From: Taiwanofungus camphoratus
Taxonomy: Eukaryota; Basidiomycota; Agaricomycetes; Polyporales; Taiwanofungaceae
Length of the DNA: 64,000 bases
Assembly (NCBI GenBank): GCA_003999685.1
Contig: CP021227.1
Coordinates: 620,001 to 684,000 of the forward strand
Direction of reading: 5' to 3'
The notes beneath the pieces are model-generated. The model made no database searches. It had not been told where the DNA came from and saw only the letters and a program-made list of their open reading frames with translations. Of this stretch, positions 1 through 11,219 are shown in pieces; the first letter of the stretch is position 1; each line of letters opens with the position of its first letter. A program made the position numbers and the translations under genes.

Positions 1-3000
1 AACAAACAGCGGCTCTATATAGCGCACGTCGTTCCGTTGATGCTATACGGCGCTCAACTGTGGTGGAACCCACAGTGGAAGGGCCTCAAATGGGCTGCAA
101 AAGAATTGCAGACCGCTGATACGACCTAGGGGACCCTGGTACCTAGGGAGTGCTCCGCAACGTGGCTGTGGGGTAGTGTGATAACTGTGAGGGTGTGAGG
201 GTAGGAGCTACAACCTGTATGATACCGGGAAACCTGTATGTCTTGTTTTTGTAAGTAGGGGAGTAAGGGGTCAAGGGTCCTGCACAACAGGATCTTGTTC
301 CTAAGTGCTATACGATCCCTAAGGCCTTGCGAGGCCCTCCGAAGTACACGAAGTTCTTCAAGATTCTGCGAAGTCCTTCGAAGTTTTAGCTAAGTCGCAC
401 GAGCTGACTTCGTAGATGCTGCGAAGTCCTTTTAGCTAGAGTTAGCTAAAGGGCGTAAGGCTTAGAGATTTGTTAGAGCGAGGTGGGCGAGGTTTGGCTA
501 GCATAGGAGACCTGTAGGAGAGGTCGGAGAGTTTGAGGGCGTAGGGAGATGTACTATAGCCTGAAACTAAGGCTATGGGGGAGTCGTAGGGCTATTTGTA
601 GGACATAGGGATGACACAACGTGAGCCTAAGGGTATAACTAAGGCGGAGGCCCACCGGGTAGATGCTATATGAGGTGCCGAAAGGTGCGAAGTCACGGCG
701 ACTTTGTGGATCGTAGTGCGTAGTTCGGGAAGCGTAGACATGGTTCGTAGATATATCGCGAGCGTAGACGTAGTTCAAAGGTACTGAAACGAAGCTGGGG
801 TGGAGACTTAGGGACCTTAGGACCGTTCCTAAGGTTGTACTCGCGGCGCTTTCCTGAGATCGGAGCTACAGGGGAACTGGTATTCCAAAGAGAGAAGCGT
901 GCACTGAGGGGTCTCTGTCGTACATAGTAAACTACCTCTGACTAAATAGGGGAGCGTGAGGTGAACTATTCTTGCGTGAAGTGATCCTTACGAGTCCGAA
1001 ATGTATACTAAAGCGCATGGACTCCGAAGTGAACACAAGGAGGATAGGAACTAATTAGGAACTGAAACAGGGGAACTACGTACGGTAGAAAGGTGACCAA
1101 GTTCATTCACGAGGGCGGGATGACTATCCGAGAGCAGCTATGCGCCGTGATCACCTATCTTAGTGGGCTAAGAGCGCACGAAGTTCTTAGCAGCGGGACT
1201 TGGCCTAATCAGGGTAGGAGGTGTCCTAACTGGGTGGAGGGCCATATGGGTACGCCCTAGGATGACCTTATGGCATAGGATTGAGACCCATGGGGGTGCA
1301 CAAGGCTTCCTAAGTCCAACTTCCGGAACTTCAGACCGTTTCGGAGCCTATCGGAGGTAGCTGCAATCACAAGAGCTAGGAGAGACTTAGCTAAGACTTC
1401 TTAGCTAAGCCCGGGACGAGTGACGTAGTAGATAGGACCTAGATCCAATGGAACAGTATGGGAGGGCCGGCAGTGTCCGATAGTGGACTTAGCAGGAGTT
1501 AGGGACTTCGCGTCTAGCATTCGAAATCTCGTAGCACCTCGTGTGACTTCGCAAGACTTTGTAGGGTGTTAGGAGGGTTTAGGAAGGAGAGGGGGCGTTA
1601 GGAATATTATAGGGACCTATCCCTCCTGTCGTAGGCTGTAGGAGAGTCTTAGAGTGGTCGGTTGGGGGATTAGAAAGCTCCTAATAATCGCGATTCGGGG
1701 CCCAGGAGGCTACAGGACTCATCACCGCTCAGTCGAGAGCAGCTAGGTGGATCACCGGTTGTTTTAAGACCACACCGATCGGAGCGATGGAGATGCTGGG
1801 TGGGTTGGTCCCCATCCGCATCCAGGTCGACCGGTACATGGAAAAAGCTGCGCTTCGAGCGCGGCGAGTTCATGAAGGGCACCCAATGAGAGCCGCCCTT
1901 CCACCCTATTGAACGACTAACGTCACCAATATCACTGCGCCATGGCCGCTTAACTCGCGCTGTGGCAAAAAACAGGCTGTCACCCCCATGACGTTCATAG
2001 ATCGCATCGGGCGGCAGTCATCAGAAGACTTTGCACCCCTCCACCCGGAGGCATGACCCGGTGATCAGGTCGTGGATCGGTACATTGATCGATTCGAGCG
2101 GGTGTTCCTGGACGGAAAAGGTCCAAACAAACGCTCTCCTAAATTCGCCGACTGGTTGGAGTTCACCTGGTGGCCGGAATTCCGGCGCCAGTTGGCCCAG
2201 CCAGAAGGGCAAATGTTGTTCACTGATGGATCATATGCAAATGCGCCATCAGTGAGATCCGGTAGCGCGTGGCTCGTCGTTGACGGGGAAGACCACGTTG
2301 CTCATGGGAAGTTCGGGGCCGGCAAGGTCCAGAGCTTCAATGCGGAGATGCTGGCATTGGCGCGCGGGCTGCGTGAAGCGGTCCGTGACGTACCTGCCCA
2401 CATCACTACCCTCATAGTCTGTTCCGATAACCAATCGGCACTTGACCAAATCTTCAAGCCAGAAGTCGGGCTGTTGCAGATGGCGGCGGTCATGGCCTCT
2501 CAACACGTCCGAGCGTTCCTTGATGCAGATGAACGCCGATGCATTGTCCTTTTTTGGGTTCCATCCCATAAAGGCATTTTTCAGAACGAGTTCGTTGACG
2601 AACTCGCGAAGAAAGCATTGGAGGATCCCCAACCGGAATTCATCTCACAATCAATGGCCCTTGCTCGCGTCAAGGCAAGGGTCAAAAAGCGCTGGGGGAC
2701 ATTAGTCGACAATCCCAGCTATCGCGGTCGACGGTTATGGAAAGTAACCGAGGATGCCCTACCGCTACACGGGACTACGGCCAAGGGCACGTGGGTCTTG
2801 AAGGTAGCTGGCAAGTCCAACAAGGAGGTGGCACGCGTATGCCGTGTGCTCACCAACCATTTCCCAGGCGGTGAATACCGCTCTAGGTTCAATATCCCTG
2901 GCCCTCACCTCTGTTTGTGCGGAGCGGAGGAAACCAGGGAACATGTGCTCTTCGACTGTCCATTCTGGATCAGGATGAAGCGCCAACAGGGTCCTCATGA

Positions 3001-3391
3001 TCCGCTTCTGATGGGGCCCCCTGAACAAAGGGGTTGGACCCCAGATGACATTATGGAGTTCCTTCGGCTCAACCTGATGGTCTCCACATTTGATTGGGCA
3101 GAGATTCTAGCAGAATCTCTGCTTGAAGCTGAAGCTGCACGCACGAGAACGATCACTTGTGCCCGTCTTATGTGCCACACTGTCGGAAGACAAGCAGCCT
3201 GGCAGCAGTTCCATGCGGACCGACATTTAGATCCCGGTATGACCACTGCCCTGGGTGGAAAATACCAGGATTTCTGTGAGTGGTACGACGCCGAAGCAAA
3301 GGCGTTTGAAATGTACCATAACTGGATAGATGAGGGGATAGCGGAACCCAGTATCCGCGACGACCCCCACGTCTATCCGAACGATAACTGA
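1..3391 (+). pseudogene. LINE ORF2 C-terminal part: RT end, RNase H, Cys/His tail (broken)
   Basis: RNase H catalytic residues are visible: Asp in LFTDGSYAN, Glu in FNAEMLAL, Asp in CSDNQSALD, and the His/Asp pair in VPSHKGIFQNEFVDELA. The C-terminal CLCGAEETREHVLFDCP is the C-x-C-x7-H-x5-C finger common in fungal and insect LINE proteins. In-frame TGA codons at 1910-1912 and 2054-2056 replace Trp and Arg codons that survive in the second copy. The longest open stretch, 2072-3391, starts after both stops. The reading frame is also split by the insertion at 118-1729. Confidence 0.92.
118..1729. mobile_element. 1.6 kb non-coding insertion inside the LINE, 6 bp target duplication
   Basis: ACCGCT occurs directly before (112-117) and at the end of (1724-1729) this stretch. 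Removing 118-1729 joins ELQTA to QSRAARWITG in frame, which is the expected LINE order. The insert has no long open frame and is packed with short words such as CGAAGT, TTAGCTAAG and CCTAAGG. Its ends (GATACGACCT and AGGACTCATC, before the repeated ACCGCT) share only weak inverted similarity, so the class is unknown. A non-autonomous DNA element or an old degenerate element are both possible. Confidence 0.75.
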
Positions 3392-3701
3392 GGCCTGAAA
3401 CCTGTAGGGCTACACTCAGTTCCTTAAGTGATTTACTGACGGAACGGGATTACCGGGCCGAGTAAACACACAGAGCGTGAAAAGCGGGTCGGGCGGGGGT
3501 TGGGTATGGCTTCCTATGGATGACTGTACCCCTCCTTTTGCAGGCCTTGTTGGATTATATGCCCACGCCACATAACGAGGCCACTGAAAACTGTAGGTGT
3601 GCCGCTCATGCGGGCGCGGATGCCCACTTACTATCATTATTACTCTACATGTACCTACGTCGTATGGAGTATAAACTCGAGGAATATAAAAAAAAAAAAA
3701 A

Positions 3702-4406
3702 TGGCTTGCATCCTTTTTGCGGGTGCCGGCTGATCACTCGCGAAGCCGTGAGAAACCGGCCCCAACTTCCGACCGAGCGGCGAGAATTTCACTTCGCCTT
3801 CATTCTGCTTGCTCACCACTCGCGCGCATCCACGTCGTCCCCACCGGAGGTAGCGCGCATATTGATTCTTCACACCACGCTTTCACCTCTTATTTATTCC
3901 CACCCGCCCATCCCGGATGTTTTATAATGCAGTGATCATCCAGCATTTAATGTAATTTCTATACCATCATACAATACACAGAGTGTTTCCTGCATGAGCA
4001 TCCAAGTATGCAAGATCTCCTGTGCAGCACCGAAATTCGCGGCGCATCGAGCCCACCCACCCAGCAGCTCATTGCTCCACGTCCGCTCGTACTGACATCG
4101 TCCCCCCCTCTGCTGCACAGGTCTCTTCCTCCCTCGCCTCCGTCCACATGAGGTCGGATGTCAGAGAGCGTGAATTTTATAGTCATAGTGTGACCGGGCT
4201 AATCGAGCGCGACCAACGTGATCCGCACGTGATCGTGGCCCGCGAGCCACCATCACAACGCCACATCGCCTTCTCTTTGTCTCAACAAGCCGTGGCTAGG
4301 AGAAAAGCAAAGCACTAAGAGGCCACAGAGGCACGCGTTTGTGGCCGAACTCTTTAGTATTTAAAACGCTGTTGCACGAGCAAGGTAAGCACTTACCGAT
4401 TTAGCC
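3702..4406. other. Intergenic region between LINE and FunK1 gene
   Basis: Nothing coding was recognised. The last 180 bases hold the likely FunK1 promoter, listed separately. Confidence 0.6.
4226..4345 (+). promoter_or_regulatory. Putative promoter elements of FunK1 gene A
   Basis: A CACGTG E-box lies at 4226-4231 and the 13-mer ACGCGTTTGTGGC at 4333-4345, 62 bases before the ATG. The same two elements, in the same order, precede the duplicated gene (7859-7864 and 7917-7929). This is sequence conservation between paralogues only; no binding factor is implied. Confidence 0.45.
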
Positions 4407-7163
4407 ATGTCATTACCAGCTGTGCTCACAAGCTCGCCACTGAAGAAAACAGCGGCCGGCATCGCTAGATTCAGCGCTACTACCAAACCTCGTATCGAAG
4501 AGGTACGCAGACAACTTAGGGAAGACATGATTGGCAAGTTTCTGAAGGTGTCGTATGACGACTTCATGGCCAATTTCATGCCACAATGGGATGATGAGCC
4601 GGATTTCCGCAACGCCTTTAGTGGAGTACGCACGTTTGTGAATCCTCGTATTGAGGAAGATTTATATGAACCATTTGTGCGTCCCACTTATCCTTCACTT
4701 GATTCACGGGCTCACGAGTTGATGCCAATTAGGTCGATTGTGTAACGGGTTCAAATATGTGCCCAGGATTTAAGTTTGTTTTGACACCCCACAAGCCTGA
4801 CGAAGGAGACTCATCAAGACAGAAAGTGGACGCCGGCCTTTATACTGAAGCAGATGCTCCGACTGACGGCAGACCACATTGGGCTAAACAAAGAATGTGG
4901 GTCGAATGGAAGAAGGAAAGGGAATTGCAGGATCCTTTCAGCGACAATGGACCAGAATTTGAAGCTACTTCTGAGGAACGACAAAAGAACCGCGGCCAGA
5001 TTATTTCTTATGCCGCTAAGGTTTTTGCGCATCAGCATAGGAAATTTCTTTTCACTATATTAATCCTTCGCGACCACGCTCGTATTCTCTTCTGGGATAG
5101 ATCTGGCGCCGCTGTTACGGAGAAATTCGACTATCGACTCCACCCAGAGCTGCTTGGCCGGTTTTTGTGGCGCTTCAGCCAACTTTCTCCTGAAGAGCAA
5201 GGATACGATCCTACGGCTTCAATCGTGGCGGAAGGAACAGAAGAGTATGAGCTGATGAATCGCATGGCAACCATCCAACTGGAAGCATCCGATTATGTAA
5301 GAGAGTACTTCAAAACTTCCCTCGATGGAGAATGGACACGGTGGAAGCTGTCAATCGAAGAGGATGTGCAAGAGCATTTATCCCAACCATCTGCGTCGAA
5401 CGAGACTGTGAAACGATCCCGCTATTTTTTGGTCGGCAAGCCTCACTTTTTTGCACCGGGAGTTGCAGGTCGTGGAACTCGTGGATACGTCGCCATCGAT
5501 CTCGAGACAAAGAGATTCGTGTTCCTCAAAGATGCATGGCGAGTCAACCTTCCTGGCATTGACAAAGAGGGGAATGTGGTCCGATTTCTCAATGAGAAGG
5601 GGGTCAATCATGTTCCGACGCTGGTTTGTCACGGTGACATCGATAGCCAATGTACGGTTGTGCAAGACCTGTGGACGTCCACAAATCTGCCTATGGTGTC
5701 CAATTCTCCTCCAGGAACCTTGCAACTGGCTGTCGCCACGACAGAAGCCGTTTCTAGTCCGGTCCACCGTCGAAACCCGCTAAAGAGACATTCCCACTAC
5801 CGCCTTGTCACTGCCGAAGTCGGCCGCCCGATGAGCGACTTCAGAACGGGCAGTGAGTTAGTCACAATCATGTGCCATTGCCTTCAAGGTAATTCGAGTT
5901 GCGTGCCGTTGATTGACTTGGGTATTAATCTTTTCTTTTCAGCTCATGGGGAAGCTGTAGAGAAGGCACAGATCTTGCATCGGGACATTAGTGCTGGAAA
6001 CCTGTTAATTCTGGAAAGGGTGGAAATGGGTGTGAATGGTCGACAGAAGATAGTATACCAAGGCCTCCTGAATGACTGGGAGCTTTCAAAGCCGCTGGCT
6101 ACCAGTCTTGAAGGTGACGAAGATGGACAAAGACAACCTGACCGCACTGTAAGCATTAATTTTGGCTTGATTCGTTGAACACTGTTGACACAACTGTCGA
6201 TAGGGAACATGGCAATTCACGTCCGCAATGCTGCTAGAAAATCCGTGGAAGGCGGCCGAGATTCAGGACGAACTGGAATCGTTTTTCCATGTGCTGCTCT
6301 ACAATGGAGTTAGATTCTTGCGTCACAACTGCACCGATGTAGGCGAGTTCATGCATGAATTTTTTGACGCGGCAGCCCTGCAGGATGGCCGATACACATG
6401 TGGAGAAAGGAAGTGGGCTGCCGTGCGCCTTGGAGAAGTCACGTCGGGCAGGAAATGCGAAAAGCTGGTCTTTATGGATGACGATAATGGTAATGAACAT
6501 CCCTTGAACAATATCCTCAAGACTCTTCTGCAGTGGTTCCGAGCATACTATGCCGTGCTGCTAGCGGATGGTAAGCTCAACTCTCCGTCGTTCGACATAA
6601 AACCATTCCAAGCACCGGAGAAGCAAAATAATGGGCCAGCTGAGGGTCCGGAGCTTGAAACTCTCCCTCTTGATTGGGCGGGAGCGGATAATGATCATAA
6701 CGCAGGTGATGGTGACAATTCCAATACGGATGAAGACGAACAGGAGGCCCTCTCCCGGTATCGTTCTAAAGCCACTCGTCTGCAATCAGGTCACCCAATG
6801 TATAAGGAAATGGTTTTGGCCTTGCGCAAGAAGTGGCCAGTGAAAGATAAGGTTGATGATCAGCTGCCGACTAATTACAGCTATGAGAAGACCAGATTCA
6901 AAGGAACGAGCTCGAAACGGGATAGTTGTGCATTGGAAGACTCATCTCTTCCGAGCAGCAAACGTCGAAGGCCTTCGCTTTCCAGCGATCCTCTAGCTGC
7001 CGAGGCTCGCAATCGACCGCATGAGTCGTCCAGTATAGCGGCCATCAGTCCGAGCAGCGCGTTGCCTTCAAATCCACCTAGAGATGTTCTTGATAGGAGC
7101 GCCGGAGAGGGTAGCACAAGTAGGCACGAAGACGAGAGAGAGGAAAGACAGTTCTGGATGTGA
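4407..7163 (+). CDS. Fungal-type protein kinase (FunK1 family), intact copy A
   Basis: The model has exons 4407-4676, 4733-5888, 5943-6148 and 6204-7163, giving 863 residues with all phases closing. Kinase landmarks in order are the ATP-site Lys in FVFLKDAW (K356), the catalytic loop HRDISAGNLLI (D490), LNDWELSK (D520, in place of DFG) and RTGTWQF (543-549). These are hallmarks of the FunK1 family, which is expanded in mushroom fungi. The C-terminal third is polar and ends with basic SSKRRRP, a possible nuclear signal, and a low-complexity tail. Substrate and pathway are unknown. A mutated paralogue follows directly downstream in the same orientation. The first intron was set by comparison with that paralogue. 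Confidence 0.92.
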
Positions 7164-7950
7164 TTCTACCCATCAACCTTCTCTTCTGCCTGATTCTTCT
7201 GTCCTTGTTGTATACTATACCAGTGTCCTATGCAATTCAATTCTCCCTGAGTATGCCGTATCTAGTATCTCATCTCGAAACTCGTGTATATCCGCGATCG
7301 AGAGGTTAATGAGAAGTTGTTACCTCTGACTAGACATTGATTTTTACGAGTCAGACACCGGCAATTCGAGCGGTCTAAGGCGGCGTGGACTACAACCTAG
7401 AAAAAACAGCTCGATATGCCGGACATGCAAACCTCACCTTTTGCCCCAGAAAAAAACGTTGGGACAGTAATTATTGTCTGAAATGTAGCGGTATTTCACA
7501 TACGATGTCGAAGTCGTGTCTCCGCCTCTGACGCAGCATTACCGTGCTTTCAATAGGATCAGACTCTCATCTCCCTAACGAGTTCAGACTCTGCCTGCGC
7601 TAAGTAGGATAAGGTTTGTCTCGATCAAATGGAATGTCATCCCACAGTTGTACAACGCCAGGAAGTATGTGAACCACAGCAATATGGCATATAATATATC
7701 ACACGCTGCTCAGGCGTGATCGTCCCGTATGTGCGCTGCAGCGCTCATGCAGCGAGCACATCGATGCATGCGTTCACTGACAGACGCCCACAATGCTGAA
7801 AACTAGAGATTCAGAGCGGGGGGCCAGAGCTGTCCAAGTGACCCGGGTCCCGTGAATACACGTGACCGCGACGAAATCTCTGCGCGCGTAAGGCAAGGCC
7901 ACGGCCTAAATAAGCAACGCGTTTGTGGCTAGACAAATGGTGCCATTCAC
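7164..7950. other. Intergenic region between the tandem kinase copies
   Basis: This is AT-rich with no coding potential recognised. The CACGTG at 7859-7864 and ACGCGTTTGTGGC at 7917-7929 match the promoter of copy A and mark the relic promoter of copy B. Confidence 0.6.
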
Positions 7951-10517
7951 ATGGTCTCGCTACCAACTGTTTTTACAGCCTCGTCGTTCAGAAAGAAGAC
8001 AGCAGGCACTGCCAGATTCTGTGCCGTTACTGAATCACGTATACACGAAGTATAGGAGCAACTTTTGAAAGCCATGGAAGTTTTTTGGAGGTGTCGCATG
8101 CTGACTTTATGGCCAATTTCGTCCCCCCACTGCCGGAGAATGCATCTCGTCCCCCTGACTTCAGCAGTGCTTTTAGTGGATTACGGGAGCTTGAAAAGCC
8201 TCGGCTTCTTGAGAAGGAGTTATATCAACCATTTGTATGTATCCAATGAATTACGTTCCTTTAATCGACTCGCGAGTTTGATGTCCGTCTCAGGTATATT
8301 GTGTAGCGGAAGCAAACATGTGCCCGGGGTTTCAATTCGTGCTGACACCTGACAGGCCAGATAAAGGAGACGTATCGCCGCAAAAGGTAGACGCTGGACT
8401 CTATGCGAACGCAGACGCTCCGAACGATAGCCGACCGCACTGGGCAAGCCAGAGAATGTGGGTAGAATGGAAGCGGGAGAGGGAAAAGTATGATCCCTTC
8501 GACGACATTCGACCAGAGTTTGAGGCCACTTCTTTGGAACGACAAAAAGCGAGAGGTCAAATAATATCCTATGCAGCGAAGATATTCGCACATCAGCATC
8601 GGAAATACCTTTTCACGATTATGATTCTTCGTGACTACGCTCGTATTCTGTTCTGGGATAGATCCGGCGTTGCTGTCACTGAGAAATTCAACTACAGACA
8701 ACAGCCGTGGAAACTAGGCGAATTCCTATGGCGCTTCGCTCATCTTTCCGCCGAACAGCAAGGATACGACCCTACAGCAACGGCCATTGTGGAGGGAACG
8801 GAAGAGTACGAGTTGATGAATCGGATGGCAAGACAGAAGTTGGAGTCATCGGATTACATCAGAGAGTATTTCCAGAATTCTCTCGACGGAGAATGGATGT
8901 GGTGGAAGCTGAAAATTGAAGAGGATGTGCAGGAGGGTATGCCTAAATCATCGACGACAACTGCGAGCGCAAAACGATCTCGCTACTTTCTGGTCGGCAA
9001 GCCTCACTTTCAAGCCTCGGGAGTTGCAGGTCGCGGAACACGTGATACGTCGCCATTGGTCTCGAGACGAAGAAATTTGTATTCCTCAAGGATGCATGGC
9101 GAGTCAATCTTCCCGGGATCGATAAAGAGGGCAATGTAGTTCGACTACTCAACGAGAAAGAGGTCAAAAACATCCCAACTCTGGTCTGCCATGGAGATAT
9201 CGAAGATCAATGTACGGTTGTGCAAGATCTTTGGGAGAATAAGAATAGAGTTGCTACGCGGAGTCTGGCGGCCTCCGGTTCAAGTCCTGTCGCGAGGATA
9301 TCCGTCATGAGTCCAAGAAACGAATGGAATCCATTGAAGAGGCATACCCATTACCGTCTTGTCACAGCTGAAGTTGGTCGTCCACTGAGTGACTTCCGAA
9401 AGGGTCGCGAACTCGTTAAAGTCATGTATGATTGTTTGATTGGTGAGTCAGTTGAGATAATTGTTCATCTCACGTACCAATCATTATCGAACAGGTCATC
9501 AGCAAGCCGTAGAAAAGGCAAATATCCTGCACAGAGATATCAGTGCTGGGAATTTATTAATTGTGTAATATGAAACAATTGACTCCAATGGTCGAATGAC
9601 GATCGAGTGGAGAGGTATGCTAAATGAATGGGAACTTTCCAAGCCGTTGTACACGAATGCTGGAGAAGGTGGACAAAGATAACCGGACCGTACAGTACGA
9701 TCACTCTCTTTGATAAGATATATTACCTCTGATCGTATGCGAATAGGGAACGTGGCAGTTCACGTCTGCCAAGTTGCTCAAGAAGCCTGACCGCGCCGCC
9801 GAAGTTCCGGATGAATTGGAATCCTTTCTGCATGTCCTTCTGTATATGGGAATCAAATATCTCCCACACAATTGTCCAGATGTTGGCGCGTTCATGTATG
9901 AAAATTTTGATGAAGCACGCCTTTGCAACGGCCGGTACATATGCGAAAGGAGGAAATGGGAAGCCATGCGACACGGAGAATTCGATGTGGGTATGCCGGA
10001 CGAACCTCTTGAGTTTCAAATGCACAACGATGATCGCGAGGATGAGGATGGTCAGGACCATCCACTGAATGCTCTTCTGGACGACATCTTGCAATTATTC
10101 AAAGCATACTATCATGTGCTTGCTTATGACAACGTAGTCGAGCGGAAAATGCGATCTTTGGATAAAAATACTACCCAGTATCGCGCTGAGAAGGATGCAT
10201 TCCCGGACGTAGAGAGCAGTACAAGCCGCAGCGACCTGGTTTCCTCCCGTGCCATAAGGGTCCTTCAGATGAAAGCAAGTCTCGAGGCTAATCGTCAAGT
10301 CGCCGCTCGATTAGACACACATGCAGCGATGGCCAACACCTTGAAAAAACACGCAAAACAAACGAAGTGGCCGATCGACGACAAGATATCCGATCAAATA
10401 TCCCCGCACTTCAACTACACCAAGATGCAATGTCGCGGTACAAAGCGCGACAGCCATGGCATAGAAGATGGCGAACTCCCACAGAGCAAGCGTCGCCGCC
10501 ACCTAATTCTCCCATAA
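7951..10517 (+). pseudogene. FunK1 family protein kinase, degraded tandem copy B
   Basis: This aligns with copy A from the ATG at 7951 (MVSLPTVFTASSFRKKTAG) to the C-terminal SKRRR. All three introns are at equivalent places (8235-8293, 9443-9494, 9695-9746) with intact splice sites. It is broken by TAG at 8053-8055, a frameshift before about 8100, a missing G near 9044 (CGTGATACG against CGTGGATACG), TAA at 9566-9568 just after HRDISAGNLLIV, and TAA at 9680-9682. The C-terminus ends 60-odd residues earlier than in copy A. The kinase core is still easily read, so inactivation is fairly recent. It cannot make a full kinase. Confidence 0.9.
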
Positions 10518-11219
10518 GGCAAAGAGAGCCTAAAGCGGTGAATTATTCAAATACCCATCGACGTCAAAACGGTCTAATATCGAAGCAACAAAATGTGTGC
10601 AGTAAGTGTAGAGAGGGACGCGATTACTTGGTAACATATTTTTTTGCTTGGATGTTCGTTGCTATCACACGCTCTTGACATAGCCTTTTTCAGTTTACTG
10701 CGATCGACAAGTTCCATGTAGCTATACACTTCATTCAAATACCCAAGTACATCCGTTAGTCAGTCAGGATAATTGAGGAAGGTTACGCTTCGAAGTTCAG
10801 GAGCTCACAAAGACTACGCTAATAAATATATATCAATGGATCGTTGCACTTACACCAGCAGAGCTCCAGTTATGAGTGCACTGGTGGACCTCAGCAGTAA
10901 CATAATACTCGTCCGGCCTTTTACCTTCACAGAGGACGGAAAATTGACAGTCACAGTGCTTCATCTGAGAACAGGGACCGGTCGTTAAGCCAGCCGCCAA
11001 CGTCTCAACGTTCTAGCACTCCTCGAAGCGAGCTCTGATTCCAAGTTTTAAGGCTTCAGCTTCAAACGTTTCGCAGTGGCGACGGGTCGCGCGGGAAATA
11101 TGGGACCCCGAGGACCTTATTTCATCGAAAAGCGGGCATCTATTTATCACATAACACGGTTCCAGTAAGTAAGATAACTCAAGTCGAGTTATGCGGCTTG
11201 ATCACTAAAGCTGAAGATC
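10518..11219. other. Intergenic region
   Basis: No gene was recognised. It contains the 3' flank of the kinase pseudogene and the upstream region of the formyltransferase gene. Confidence 0.6.

Larger units (their letters stand above)
1..3701 (+). mobile_element. Non-LTR retrotransposon (LINE) remnant, copy 1
   Basis: The left window edge cuts this element. Bases 1-117 encode the end of a LINE reverse transcriptase (IAHVVPLMLYGAQLWW). Coding resumes at 1730 with QSRAARWITGCFKTTPIG, the usual C-terminal reverse-transcriptase motif, followed by an RNase H domain and a Cys/His-rich tail. A 3' UTR runs to an A14 tail at 3688-3701. The region matches the minus-strand copy at 49244-51200 almost throughout. 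It is split by a foreign insertion (118-1729) and has two stop codons, so it is dead. The 5' part lies outside the window, so no target duplication can be assigned. Confidence 0.93.

Noticed and set aside
118-1729. Solo LTR interpretation of the insertion in LINE copy 1
   Set aside because: Ends are not TG...CA and the duplication is 6 rather than 5 bases.
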